From positions 5,952,001 through 6,016,000 of the forward strand of contig NZ_CP108464.1 of NCBI RefSeq assembly GCF_036226405.1: a DNA stretch of 64,000 bases, written 5' to 3'. Each line of letters begins with the position of its first letter. Within the stretch, counting starts at the first letter, position 1. The position numbers were made by a program, and so were the translations under genes. The notes under the pieces are model-generated. The model did no database searches, had not been told where the DNA came from, and saw nothing but the letters and a program-made list of their open reading frames with translations. This DNA is from Streptomyces sp. NBC_01260. GTDB lineage: Bacteria; Actinomycetota; Actinomycetes; Streptomycetales; Streptomycetaceae. Positions 18,337 to 26,848 of this stretch are shown here, piece by piece.

Positions 18337-18392
18337 CCGGTGACGCTGTTCCGGTCAGAGTGTTCTGGTGACGGGGTTCCGGCGCCGGTGTC
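18337..18392 (+). repeat. Degenerate 14-bp tandem repeat between lyase and PRTase genes
   Basis: Four adjacent 14-base units: CCGGTGACGCTGTT, CCGGTCAGAGTGTT, CTGGTGACGGGGTT, CCGGCGCCGGTGTC, in the 155-base gap. The start of a fifth (CCGG) follows. No coding frame explains it. Confidence 0.55.
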
Positions 18393-18470
18393 CGGACGGG
18401 CGTGACCCCGAGTACGGCCCCGAGTGCGACCCGATGAGCGGGCGCACAGCTGAGGAAAGAGACGGCGAAC

Positions 18471-21218
18471 GTGGTGTGGTCGGGTAGCTGGGTCGCGGAG
18501 CGGCTGGGCGTCGAGCTCGTGGGCGACGGCGAGCTGCGGGAGCTGCTGGGCCTCGCCCTGCGGCGCAACCCCAAGCGGGCGCATCTGCTCGTGTCCCATG
18601 TGCTCGGCAAGCATGTGCCGCAGTACCCCTCGGTGGTCTACGGCGCCGGATTCGAGCTCGGCCGCCGGGTGCGGGAGCTGCTCGGGGAGGCCGGGACGCG
18701 GCGTGCGGTCGTGCTCGGCTACGCGGAGACGGCCACCGGCCTCGGCCACGCGGTCGCCGACGGGCTCGGCACCGCGCGGTATCTCCACTCGACGCGGCGC
18801 CCCGTGGCGGGCGTGGCGCGGGCGGGCGGCTTCGAGGAGTCGCACTCGCACGCCACCTCGCACCTGCTGCTGCCGGAGGACCCGGAACTGCTGGCGGGGG
18901 ACGTCGGCGACGCGGTCGGCGCGGGGGAGACCGGCGGCGCGGGCGAGGCGCACCCGTCCGACGCGGTACTCGTGCTGGTCGATGACGAGTTCTCCACCGG
19001 CAACACGGTCCTCAACACCATCCGCGCCCTGCACGAGCGCTACCCCCGGAACCGCTACGTGATCGTGACCCTGGTCGACATGCGCTCGCCGGCCGACCGC
19101 GGTCGACTGGCCGAGTTCGCGGCGGAGATCGGCGCCCGCGTCGACCTGGTGGCGAGGAACTCGGGCATGGTCCGCCTCCCGGACGGCGTCCTGGAGAAGG
19201 GGCAGGCGCTGGTCACCGCGGAGGAGGCGGCGCAGGGGGCCGCTCGGGATGCGGCTCGGGAGTGCGCTCCCGGGGTGGCGCGGGAAGCGGCTCAGGAGCC
19301 GGAGGGGCACGCGGGGGCGGCGATATCGCAGCCGGCATCCGGCGCCGCCCGTTCCCGCCCTCGCCCCTGCACCCGGGTGGACCTGCGGTGGCCCGCCGGT
19401 GTGCCCGACGGCGGCAGGCACGGCTTCACCCCCGCACACCGCGCCCGGCTGGAGGCGGCCCTCCCCGCCATGGCGGACCGCATCGCCGCGGCGCTGGACG
19501 ACGGAGCGCTGGACGACGGAGCGCAGGGCGACAGGGCGCTGGACGACAGGGCGCGCCGCGTGCTGATCCTCGGCTTCGAGGAGCTGATGTACGCACCCCT
19601 GCGCCTGGGCACCGCCCTGGAGGACCGCATCGGCGCCGAGGTCCGCTACTCCACCACGACCCGCTCCCCGGTCCTCGCGGTCGACGACCCGGGCTACGCG
19701 ATACGCACCCGGCTGGTCTTCCCGGCCCACGACGACCCGGCGGACGGCCCGGGCGACCGGTTCGCGTACAACGTCGCGGGCGCGGGCTTCGACGCGGTCG
19801 TGGCCGTCGTCGACTCCACCGCGGACACACCCGAGCTGCACGCCCCCGACGGACTGCTGGCGCGGCTCGCCCCGCACACCGCCCAGGTCCTGCTCGCGGT
19901 CGTGCCCTCGTACATACCGCCCGAGGCGATACCGGCGGCGGCCGTCCCGTCCAAGGTCTCCGCGCAGTCCGCTCTCCCCGGCCCGTCCGCTCTCCCCGGC
20001 CCGTCCGCAGTCCTCCCCGTACCGACGTACGCACCCGAACGCCAGGAAGAACCCCGCATGCTGCCCGAGCCCCTCCGCGGCCCCGCCTTCTCCTCCTACG
20101 CGCCGGACGAGGTCGGCTGGCTGCTCCAGGACCTCTCGGACACCGAGCTGGAGGCGCCCACCGAGGAGCGCGAGGAGGCGATACAGAGCGGCGGCGCGCA
20201 CTACGCCGAGTCGCTGCCCGTCGAGTACCAGCCGTCCGACCAGTACCAGGACCTGTTCAAGGCGGCACTGGACCAGTCGGCCGCCCGCATCGCCCGCGCC
20301 GTCGGCACCGTCACCGAGACCGTCCTCGCCGAGCGCGGCCCCCGTCCCGTACTGGTCTCGCTGGCCCGCGCCGGTACCCCCGTCGGCGTACTGATGCGCC
20401 GCTGGGCCCGCCACCGGCACGGCGTGGAGCTGCCGCACTACGCCGTCTCGATCGTGCGCGGCCGCGGCATCGACGCCAACGCCCTGCGCTGGCTGGCCGC
20501 CCACCACGACCCGGCCGACGTCGTCTTCGTCGACGGCTGGACGGGGAAGGGCGCCATCACCCGCGAACTGGCCTCCGCAATCGCGGAGTTCGAGGAGACC
20601 GGCGGGACGGAGGGCTTCAACCCGGAGATCGCGGTCCTGGCCGATCCCGGCGGCTGCGTCCGTACGTACGGCACCCGTGAGGACTTCCTGATCCCCTCGG
20701 CCTGCCTCAACTCCACGGTGTCCGGGCTGATTTCGCGTACGGTCCTGCGCTCCGACCTGGTCGGGCCGGAGGACTTCCACGGCGCGAAGTTCTACCGCGA
20801 GCTCGCCGGATCGGATGTCTCCGGCCACTTCCTCGACACCGTCGCCGACCGGTTCGGCGAGGTCGCGGGCGCGGTCGACACCGACGTCAAGGAGCTGCTC
20901 ACCGCCGACCGCGCACCCACCTGGGAGGGCTGGGCCGCGGTGGAACGGATCAGCGAGGAGTACGGCATCCACGACGTGAACCTGGTCAAGCCGGGCGTCG
21001 GCGAGACGACCCGGGTCCTGCTGCGCCGGGTCCCGTGGAAGATCCTCGCCAAGCGCGGCGCCGGCGCGGACCTGGAACACATCAGGCTGCTGGCGCAGCA
21101 GCGCGGCGTGCCCGTCGAGGAGGTCGACGAACTCCCTTACACCTGCGTCGGGTTGATCCACCCCAAGTACACGCGCGGGGCGACCGGTGCGGACGGCAAG
21201 GCGGTGGAGTCCAAGTGA
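18471..21218 (+). CDS. Fused Ter-module phosphoribosyltransferase (PRTase/TRSP + StiP/PELOTA)
   Basis: 915 residues from a GTG with GAGGAAAGA upstream. First half: PRTase_2-type domain with VLGYAETATGLGHAVAD (81-97) and the PRPP-binding acid motif VLVDDEFSTGNTVLNTI (168-184), then a TRSP-type region (about 315-480; LILGFEELMYAPLRLG, STTTRSPVLAVD). An Ala/Pro linker follows with short repeats (ALDDGALDDGA; SALPGPSALPGPSA). Second half (about 535 on): FSSYAPDEVGWLLQDL and DVVFVDGWTGKGAITREL, the family long called 'cysteine protease StiP' but reinterpreted as a PRTase, ending in a PELOTA-like RNA-binding domain (about 805-905). The halves are often separate genes. It overlaps the HAD gene by four bases, so the two are co-translated. 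Confidence 0.85.
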   Translation: MVWSGSWVAERLGVELVGDGELRELLGLALRRNPKRAHLLVSHVLGKHVPQYPSVVYGAGFELGRRVRELLGEAGTRRAVVLGYAETATGLGHAVADGLGTARYLHSTRRPVAGVARAGGFEESHSHATSHLLLPEDPELLAGDVGDAVGAGETGGAGEAHPSDAVLVLVDDEFSTGNTVLNTIRALHERYPRNRYVIVTLVDMRSPADRGRLAEFAAEIGARVDLVARNSGMVRLPDGVLEKGQALVTAEEAAQGAARDAARECAPGVAREAAQEPEGHAGAAISQPASGAARSRPRPCTRVDLRWPAGVPDGGRHGFTPAHRARLEAALPAMADRIAAALDDGALDDGAQGDRALDDRARRVLILGFEELMYAPLRLGTALEDRIGAEVRYSTTTRSPVLAVDDPGYAIRTRLVFPAHDDPADGPGDRFAYNVAGAGFDAVVAVVDSTADTPELHAPDGLLARLAPHTAQVLLAVVPSYIPPEAIPAAAVPSKVSAQSALPGPSALPGPSAVLPVPTYAPERQEEPRMLPEPLRGPAFSSYAPDEVGWLLQDLSDTELEAPTEEREEAIQSGGAHYAESLPVEYQPSDQYQDLFKAALDQSAARIARAVGTVTETVLAERGPRPVLVSLARAGTPVGVLMRRWARHRHGVELPHYAVSIVRGRGIDANALRWLAAHHDPADVVFVDGWTGKGAITRELASAIAEFEETGGTEGFNPEIAVLADPGGCVRTYGTREDFLIPSACLNSTVSGLISRTVLRSDLVGPEDFHGAKFYRELAGSDVSGHFLDTVADRFGEVAGAVDTDVKELLTADRAPTWEGWAAVERISEEYGIHDVNLVKPGVGETTRVLLRRVPWKILAKRGAGADLEHIRLLAQQRGVPVEEVDELPYTCVGLIHPKYTRGATGADGKAVESK

Positions 21219-22054
21219 CGTCCCACGTGACCTCCCCGGTGACGCTGGTCGCCAGCGACCTCGACCGCACCCTCATCTACTCGGCGGCCGCCCTCCAGCT
21301 CCCGATGCCGGACGCGGAGGCCCCCCGGCTGCTCTGCGTCGAGGTGTACGACAACAAGCCGCTCTCGTACGTCACGGAGACGGCCGCCGCACTGCTCGTC
21401 GAACTGGCCCGCTCCACGGTCTTCGTGCCGGCCACCACCCGTACCCGTGAGCAGTACCACCGCATCCACCTCCCGGGACCCGCGGCCCGGTTCGCGATCT
21501 GTGCCAACGGCGGACACATCCTGGTGGACGGCGAGTCCGACCCGGACTGGCAGCGGACGGTGACCCGCAGGCTGGCCGACGAGTGCGCCTCGCTCGCCGA
21601 GGTCCGCGCCCACCTCATATCCGCCGCCGACCCCGCCTGGCTGCTCAAGGAGCGGGTCGCCGAGGATCTCTTCGCCTACCTCGTCGTCGACCGGGCACTG
21701 CTGCCCCCGGACTGGACGCAGGAGCTGGCCGAGTGGGCGGAGCCGCGCGGCTGGACCGTCTCGCTCCAGGGCCGCAAGATCTACGCCGTACCGCGGCCGC
21801 TCACCAAGAGCGCGGCGATGCACGAGGTGGCCCGTCGCACGGACGCCACGCTCACACTCGCTGCCGGTGACTCCCTCCTGGACGCCGACCTGCTGCTCGC
21901 CGCCGACCACGGCTGGCGCCCCGGCCACGGCGAACTCGCCGACGCGCGATGGAGCGCCCCGCACGTGGTGGCGACCGCCGAGCGGGGCGTGGCCGCGGGC
22001 GAGGAGATCCTGCGGAGCCTCCTTCGGACGTCGGGCCTGCGCCAGGCCGCCTGA
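21215..22054 (+). CDS. HAD-family phosphatase of the Ter module
   Basis: 279 residues; its GTG overlaps the PRTase stop as GTGA. HAD motif I is ASDLDRTLIYS with D15 (nucleophile) and D17; motif II TTRTR; motif III a Lys in RPLTKSAAM; motif IV AAGDSLLDADLL. A cap domain lies between about residues 50 and 190. Expected to dephosphorylate a sugar- or nucleotide-like phosphate, as proposed for the last step of the Ter-linked biosynthetic pathway. The substrate is unknown. Confidence 0.88.
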   Translation: MTSHVTSPVTLVASDLDRTLIYSAAALQLPMPDAEAPRLLCVEVYDNKPLSYVTETAAALLVELARSTVFVPATTRTREQYHRIHLPGPAARFAICANGGHILVDGESDPDWQRTVTRRLADECASLAEVRAHLISAADPAWLLKERVAEDLFAYLVVDRALLPPDWTQELAEWAEPRGWTVSLQGRKIYAVPRPLTKSAAMHEVARRTDATLTLAAGDSLLDADLLLAADHGWRPGHGELADARWSAPHVVATAERGVAAGEEILRSLLRTSGLRQAA

Positions 22055-22201
22055 TACGCGGGGGCGGCGCACCGAGTGGCCGCGCGCCGCCCGCCACACC
22101 GTGGAATTCGCTCGAACCGGCGGTGTCGCGGTGTCCGGCGACTACAGTCACCGCGTTCTCGCCTGCCGGGGGGAGCATGTGGCCGACCAGGGAGTTGTGC
22201 G

Positions 22202-22861
22202 ATGACCAAGGGAAACGAAACCAAGATCACGGACGAGCTGTACGCGTACATGCTCGCGCACAATCCGCCGCTGGACGCGGTGCAGCGCGAACTCGTCGAG
22301 ACCACGTACGCCCGTCTCCCCGACCATGCGGGCATGCAGTCGGCCGAGGAACAGGGCCCGCTGCTGGCCTTCCTCGTCCGGCTGACCGGGGCCCGTCACA
22401 TCGTGGAGGTCGGCACCTTCACCGGCTTCTCCGCCCTGTCGATGGCCCAGGCCCTGCCCGCCGACGGACGGCTGATCGCCTGCGACGTCTCGGAGGAGTG
22501 GACGGCATACGGCCGTGAGGCGTGGGAGAAGGCAGGCGTCGCCGACAGGATCGACCTGCGGATCGCCCCCGCCCTCGACACCCTGCGGGCGATGCCCGCC
22601 GAACCGCACATCGACTTCGCCTACCTCGACGCGGACAAGGGCAACTACATCCCGTACTGGGAGGAACTGGTGCCCCGGATGCGTCAGGGCGGCGTCATCA
22701 CCACGGACAACGTGCTCTTCCACGGCGGCGTGACGGACCCGCGCGCCACCGGCGGAGCGGCGGCCATCAAGGAGTTCAACGACCACGTGTCCGCCGACCC
22801 GCGGATGGACAGCGTGCTGCTCACGGTGTCGGACGGCCTGACCCTGTCGCGCAAGCGGTAG
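22202..22861 (+). CDS. SAM-dependent O-methyltransferase (class I, catechol-OMT-like)
   Basis: 219 residues. Motif I is IVEVGTFTGFSALSMAQAL; an acidic post-motif (IACDVSEEWT) and the metal-site aspartates in FAYLDADKGNYIPYWEEL match the metal-dependent catechol / caffeoyl-CoA OMT family. VITTDNVLFHGGV is the conserved second metal loop. Cytosolic. The 147-base gap from the HAD gene lets it be either the last gene of the Ter module or an independent unit; the acceptor is unknown. Confidence 0.9.
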   Translation: MTKGNETKITDELYAYMLAHNPPLDAVQRELVETTYARLPDHAGMQSAEEQGPLLAFLVRLTGARHIVEVGTFTGFSALSMAQALPADGRLIACDVSEEWTAYGREAWEKAGVADRIDLRIAPALDTLRAMPAEPHIDFAYLDADKGNYIPYWEELVPRMRQGGVITTDNVLFHGGVTDPRATGGAAAIKEFNDHVSADPRMDSVLLTVSDGLTLSRKR

Positions 22862-22943
22862 CGGTAGGAGTAGCGGTAGCGACGGCGCGGAGTCGCGGAG
22901 TCGCGGTGTGCGGCCGGGGCCGCCGACGGGTCAGCCGGCCGGG
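22862..22943. other. Low-complexity intergenic stretch
   Basis: The gap opens with simple tandem repeats (GGTAGC variants then GGAGTCGC twice) just after the methyltransferase stop. It looks like slippage-prone sequence without a gene. Confidence 0.4.
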
Positions 22944-23153
22944 TCAGCCGCAGCAGCCCCCGCCGCAGCAACCGCCACCGCCTGACGGTGCCGGCGCGGA
23001 ACCGGCCGCGCCGCCCACGGCGACGGCGGACAGAAGCTTCACGGTGTCCTCGTGCCCGGCGGGGCAGGAGGCGGGGGCAGAGGACTCGGCCATCGGGCGG
23101 CTGAGTTCGAACGTTTCTCCGCAGGAGCGGCAGCGGTACTCGTAACGAGGCAT
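22944..23153 (-). CDS. FmdB-family zinc ribbon protein
   Basis: 69 residues. The N-terminus MPRYEYRCRSCGETFELS holds the first CxxC of an FmdB/CxxC-CxxC-SSSS ribbon; the second pair is degenerate (SCPAGHED), and the C-terminus is Gly/Cys-rich (CCGGGCCG). Small putative regulatory zinc-binding protein. It is convergent with the O-methyltransferase gene and lies downstream of the DUF4383 membrane protein. Confidence 0.9.
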   Translation of the reverse strand: MPRYEYRCRSCGETFELSRPMAESSAPASCPAGHEDTVKLLSAVAVGGAAGSAPAPSGGGGCCGGGCCG

Positions 23154-23318
23154 GGCCCCAGGTTATCCGCCGAGACCTGATCCCAGGCAGAGGCAGAGGC
23201 AGTAGCAGAGGCAGAAGCCGCGACAAAGACAACGGCAACTGCAACGGCAGCGACCACGGCAGCGACGACTGTCCACGCGGGGATCAGGCCCGTGCGGCGC
23301 GACGGGTAGGCCCTACAC
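23154..23318. other. Simple-sequence spacer
   Basis: Contains AGGCAG and CGGCAGCGA-type short repeats between 23190 and 23270 upstream of the zinc ribbon gene. No gene is supported. Confidence 0.4.
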
Positions 23319-23915
23319 TCACCGCCCGGAGGAGGGCGGGACGACAACGGGCATCTCATCGAGCTGCCTGCGCCGCCCGAGACGTTCCTCGTGCGCGGCT
23401 TCCTCGGGATGGCGGGTCCGCCAGTACGGGTTGTCGTGGGGGAGTCCGCCGCTGACGCGCCCGTACATCCCGAACATCATCAGCAGCAGCCCGACGACAA
23501 AGCTGAACAGCACGTTCTGGATCTGGAAGGCGAGGAAGTTCATCCCGGTGTCCAGCACTGCGAGGTTCACGAAGCCGCTGAGGATGAACACGATGCCGAT
23601 GACCATGTTGAGGGTCGAGGCGAAGTTGCCGCCGATCACCATGCCGACGAACAGCAGTAGCCCGACGCAGATCGACAGGACGCTGAGCGCGCCGTTGGTG
23701 CTGAGGCCCGCGACCGTGTCACCGCCGGTGTCGAAGAAGCCGATCTTGTCGATCAGCCCGAGAACGCCGAAGGCGAGCAGCACCAGACCCATCAGCCCCG
23801 CCCCTACCTGGTAGACGCGGCTCAGCCGATGGTCGACGGGCAGATGCTCATCGAGTCGAGTGGGCCTGCGGTGAGCTGCGGGCCGTCGGGCGGGACGCAG
23901 TATGTGGGTCGCCAT
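23319..23915 (-). CDS. DUF4383 integral membrane protein
   Basis: 198 residues from the ATG of MATHILRPARR (AGGAGG nine bases upstream). Four transmembrane helices (VGAGLMGLVLLAFGVLGLID; NGALSVLSICVGLLLFVGMV; TLNMVIGIVFILSGFVNLAV; VLFSFVVGLLLMMFGMYG) match DUF4383. The C-terminal cytoplasmic tail is charged. Function is unknown. A repeated sequence array lies upstream of it and downstream of the coiled-coil gene. Confidence 0.85.
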   Translation of the reverse strand: MATHILRPARRPAAHRRPTRLDEHLPVDHRLSRVYQVGAGLMGLVLLAFGVLGLIDKIGFFDTGGDTVAGLSTNGALSVLSICVGLLLFVGMVIGGNFASTLNMVIGIVFILSGFVNLAVLDTGMNFLAFQIQNVLFSFVVGLLLMMFGMYGRVSGGLPHDNPYWRTRHPEEAAHEERLGRRRQLDEMPVVVPPSSGR

Positions 23916-24060
23916 GGCGGGGGCCCTCCTTCGGGTACTACCAACCAGGATCGCTCCGCGACGGGTGCGGCGCACGTCGGCATCCACCGGCCGGCGTCGC
24001 ACGGAGGCCCGGCGCAGCATCCGGCCGGGGCCTGGCGAAAGGAGGCCCAGGCGCAGGACG

Positions 24061-24139
24061 GACCAGCGAGGGGGAACGACCAGCGAGGGACAGACCAGCG
24101 AGGGGGAACGACCAGCTAGAGACAGACCAGCGAGGGACG
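24061..24139. repeat. Tandem repeat array, GACCAGCGAGGG units
   Basis: Five units start with GACCAGC(G/T)AG(G/A)G: 24061 (17 bases), 24078 (15), 24093 (17), 24110 (15), 24125 (15), so the true period is 32 bases repeated two and a half times. It sits between the stop of the coiled-coil gene and the start of the DUF4383 gene. There are no CRISPR-like unique spacers. Confidence 0.75.
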
Positions 24140-24157
24140 TGCCGGGGGCGGGTCGGC

Positions 24158-25534
24158 TCAGGTGCCGGCCCCGCGCTCCTCGCGGATCTCGGAAACCACG
24201 CGAGCGGCGGTCTGCCGTACGCCCTCCGTCACGGTCAGGAAGTGCCAGTAGTCGGGATGGCGTCCCTCAAGACCGGTGACGGCCTGGTCGAGCCGGGCCA
24301 CCGCGTCGTCCAGCGGACGGGCATGGCGCGGCTCGGGGGTGTTGCGCCCGGCCATGGCCAGCCGCTGGGCGTCCCGGATCGCGAACCGGGTCCGCTGGAT
24401 CTCCTGCTGCGGGTCCTTGGCCACCTGGTTCAGCCGGTGCAGCCGGTCACCGGCTGCGGACACCGCCTCGTCCGTGGCGTTGAGCAGGGCTCGTACCGTA
24501 CTCAGCCGGGAGGTCGCATCGGCCCAGCGCTGCTCGCTGCGCGCCTTCGCGGCCTCCTTCAGCTTCTCCTCGGCCTGGCGGACATTGACCGCAGCCTGCT
24601 CCGGAACGGGCTGGAGGTCCTGCCAGCAGGCGGCCGAGAACCGTCTCCGCAACTCGCTGAGCACGGGCTCGACGGAAGCGGACCGGGTCGTCAGGGCCTG
24701 GGCGCGCGTACGCAGCGTCACCAGCCGGCGATCGATCTCGGCGGCCCGCTCGGGCAACTGAGCAGCCTCGGCCCGTACGGCCTCGGCATCGCGCAGCACC
24801 TGATCGGCGCGCTGGAGGGTCTCGGCCACGCCGTGCCGGCCGGCGCCCTGGTTGAGCTTGGTCAGCTCGGGGGCGAGGGCGGCGAGCCGCGCGGCGAGAT
24901 CGTCCGCTCGCAATCCGGACTCCCGCACCGCGTCGAGAGCATTGCTCGCGGACAGGAGCGCCTGCCGTGCCCGCTCCACCGCCGGCGCGAGCCGCGCGAG
25001 CTGGGTCTCGGCGCTGCCGAGCAGCGGCCCGAGACCGGCCGCGAACCGGTCCAGCTCGCCCTTGGCCTGCACGAGGTCGTTCCTGGCGGAGGCGAGCTGG
25101 GCCTTGGCCTGTGTGGCGATCGACGGTTCAAGATCGTCGCGATCCAGATCGTGGGCGTCGACAGCGGTGATGTAGGCGCCGCTGGCCGCGTCGATACGCC
25201 GCCCCAGCGCGGCAAAGTCGTCGACGGCCTTGCGCGCGGCCGGCGAACTGTCCACCGCGGTGATCGTCTCGATCGAGATCTGCAGATCTCGCTGGGCCGT
25301 GTCCAGCTCGTAGAACGCCTCGGCGGCAGCATCCTTCGCGGCCTGCGCCTCGGCCCGCTGCCCCTCCCCGCGCCCGCCGAACCAGCGCCGCGTGCCGCCA
25401 CCGGCGAAGGCGGCCGACAGTGCCCCCGCAAGCAGCGGAACCGGCAGCAGCATCAACGCGAGGACATCACGGACGTCTCTGACGGCGGAACTCGCACCCG
25501 CTCTCGCCTGCGGCTTCGCGTGTGTCGCCGTCAC
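24158..25534 (-). CDS. Membrane-anchored coiled-coil protein
   Basis: 458 residues from the GTG of MTATHAKPQAR, which has GGGAGAGGG upstream; the frame continues to 25579. One transmembrane helix near residues 24-46 (DVLALMLLPVPLLAGALSAA) is followed by about 400 residues rich in Ala, Arg, Glu and Leu in heptads (AEAQAAKDAAAEAFYELDTA; QLASARNDLVQAKGELDRFA), characteristic of long helical coiled coils or septum-associated proteins. No catalytic motif is visible. It may act as a scaffold or spacer near the membrane. Same strand as the DUF4097 lipoprotein gene upstream, 71 bases apart. Confidence 0.7.
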   Translation of the reverse strand: MTATHAKPQARAGASSAVRDVRDVLALMLLPVPLLAGALSAAFAGGGTRRWFGGRGEGQRAEAQAAKDAAAEAFYELDTAQRDLQISIETITAVDSSPAARKAVDDFAALGRRIDAASGAYITAVDAHDLDRDDLEPSIATQAKAQLASARNDLVQAKGELDRFAAGLGPLLGSAETQLARLAPAVERARQALLSASNALDAVRESGLRADDLAARLAALAPELTKLNQGAGRHGVAETLQRADQVLRDAEAVRAEAAQLPERAAEIDRRLVTLRTRAQALTTRSASVEPVLSELRRRFSAACWQDLQPVPEQAAVNVRQAEEKLKEAAKARSEQRWADATSRLSTVRALLNATDEAVSAAGDRLHRLNQVAKDPQQEIQRTRFAIRDAQRLAMAGRNTPEPRHARPLDDAVARLDQAVTGLEGRHPDYWHFLTVTEGVRQTAARVVSEIREERGAGT

Positions 25535-25605
25535 ATCCCTCTCCCGTGCCGATTCGCCCTGCCCGGTACATTCTCCCACCAGGTAAGGACGAACACACGG
25601 GCCGG

Positions 25606-26382
25606 TTAGTTCGCGCTTCGCACCGTGACTTCGCCGTTGTTGCTCCGGGCCTTCACCACATGGCGGCTGTCGTCGCTGCGCGGCACCTCCACCGAGATGT
25701 TCCCGTTGTCGGCCCTGGCGCTCACCGCGTATGAGGTGCTGCCGCCCGGAAGCTCGATGGTGACCTTGCCGTTGTCACTGACGGTGTCCACCAACGTCGG
25801 CACAGCGGTGAACCCCAGCCGCACCGCACCGTTGTCCGAGTCGGCCTTCACGGACGAGCCGGAGATCCCCTCGGCGACGATGCCGCCGTTGGCGCTGTCC
25901 AGCTTCAGCGGCCCGCTGGAATCGCGCACGGTCACCTTGCCGTTGTCGGAGCGCAGGTCGAGCGGGGTGTCGAACCCCGACGCCACGATCTTCCCGTTGT
26001 CCCCGCGCACGGTGACCGACACCCCGCGCGGCACCTTCACCTGATGCTTGGAGGCACAGTCACTGATCAGGGCCTTGCACTTCATCTTCAGCGTCAGCGT
26101 GCCGCCCTGCATCTCCCAGTGCGGATTGGGCCCGCTCCCGAGCACCACCCACCCATCGACCTGCCGGGTCACCTCGACCTTCTTCACATCGGCCGGCACG
26201 AGCTCCAGCGTCGTATTGGCCGTATCGATGGTCAGCGTCTTCCCACTGAACGCGAACGACTTGTGATCGACCGGTGCGTCGTCGGCGTCCGTACCGCCGC
26301 AGCCGGAGAGAACAAGGGCGGCAATCACCGCTCCGCCGGACGCGATGAGTGTGCGAGTGCGGGTGCGGGTGCGGAATGCCAC
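25606..26382 (-). CDS. DUF4097 beta-repeat lipoprotein
   Basis: 258 residues. Signal peptide with an unusual Arg-Thr run (MAFRTRTRTRTLIASG) and the lipobox LVLSGC (Cys near 28). The body is a beta-helix of repeats built on SDNGKV/TVR (VRGDNGKIVASG; LRSDNGKVTVRD; ADSDNGAVRLGF; VSDNGKVTIELP; ARADNGNISVEV; ARSNNGEVTVRS), the DUF4097 / putative adhesin repeat. Surface-exposed, function unknown. It sits directly upstream of the coiled-coil gene, probably in the same transcript. Confidence 0.88.
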   Translation of the reverse strand: MAFRTRTRTRTLIASGGAVIAALVLSGCGGTDADDAPVDHKSFAFSGKTLTIDTANTTLELVPADVKKVEVTRQVDGWVVLGSGPNPHWEMQGGTLTLKMKCKALISDCASKHQVKVPRGVSVTVRGDNGKIVASGFDTPLDLRSDNGKVTVRDSSGPLKLDSANGGIVAEGISGSSVKADSDNGAVRLGFTAVPTLVDTVSDNGKVTIELPGGSTSYAVSARADNGNISVEVPRSDDSRHVVKARSNNGEVTVRSAN

Positions 26383-26619
26383 GGTGATCGTTCCCCCAGG
26401 TCGTGCGACGGTCGGTTCGCCGCTCTGCGTTCCCGGTCACCGTATGTGCGCGCCGGCACCCGGGGGAATCGGGACGGCTACCGTATGCGGGGTGGGGATA
26501 TCCCCCGCCTCCCGCCCACCCTCGACGGCCCCGCGCCGCCTCGTCCCACCCCGGCTGCTGCCGTCGGCAACCGTTTGTGACCGGGGGCCGTAGGCCATGT
26601 ACGCTGTTGCCTCATCCAC

Positions 26620-26694
26620 GGGTGCGTAGCTCAGGGGTAGAGCGCTGCTCTTACAAAGCAGATGTCGGCGGTTCGAAACCGTCCGCGCCCACCA
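26620..26694 (+). tRNA. tRNA-Val (anticodon TAC)
   Basis: 75 bases including an encoded CCA. Acceptor stem GGGTGCG pairs with CGCGCCC (one U-G pair); the anticodon stem CTGCT/AGCAG encloses the loop CTTACAA, anticodon TAC, reading GTA. The T-arm GGCGG-TTCGAAA-CCGTC is standard, and A-CCA follows. Intact, despite being the attachment site for at least two integrated elements whose remnants follow it. Confidence 0.95.
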
Positions 26695-26698
26695 GTGC

Positions 26699-26732
26699 AA
26701 AGGCCCCCAACCGATCATGGTTGGGGGCCTTT
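26699..26732. terminator. Terminator after tRNA-Val, copy 1
   Basis: Fourteen-bp perfect stem AAAGGCCCCCAACC / GGTTGGGGGCCTTT with loop GATCAT. It serves the tRNA on one strand and the integrase remnant on the other. Confidence 0.85.
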
Positions 26733-26762
26733 GACATCCACTTCTGACATCAACGGTTGCGG

Positions 26763-26846
26763 TCACCCACGGTCGGGACGCTGCCGCTTCAGCATGCGGT
26801 CCAGGTGGCTCACGGCCTCGCGTTGAGTGTCCTGGACGACGTGGGT
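26763..26846 (-). pseudogene. C-terminal scrap of a tyrosine integrase (element I)
   Basis: Only the last 26 or so codons survive: THVVQDTQREAVSHLDRMLK and RQRPDRG before the stop. They match the end of the longer remnant at 27460. The upstream part has been replaced by the GYD-domain gene, whose stop codon lies immediately next to the junction (26849). Not functional. Confidence 0.8.
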
Positions 26847-26848
26847 CG

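Larger units (their letters stand above)
26680..26846. repeat. 167-bp direct repeat, copy 1
   Basis: Starts inside the tRNA 3' end and runs through the terminator into the integrase C-terminus. It matches 27377-27543 over the same length with nine mismatches by my alignment (about 95%). Two of the nine are a matched pair in the terminator stem. Confidence 0.85.

Noticed and set aside
18108..21161. A 1017-codon minus frame opposite the Ter PRTase gene
   Set aside because: Antisense shadow; codon bias fits the plus-strand gene only.
22854..22915. Possible small repeat-based regulatory RNA after the O-methyltransferase
   Set aside because: It is plain GGTAGC/GGAGTCGC slippage sequence without promoter or hairpin.
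24061..24139. CRISPR-like array
   Set aside because: No unique spacers, units are 15-17 bases and there are no cas genes; it is a simple tandem repeat.
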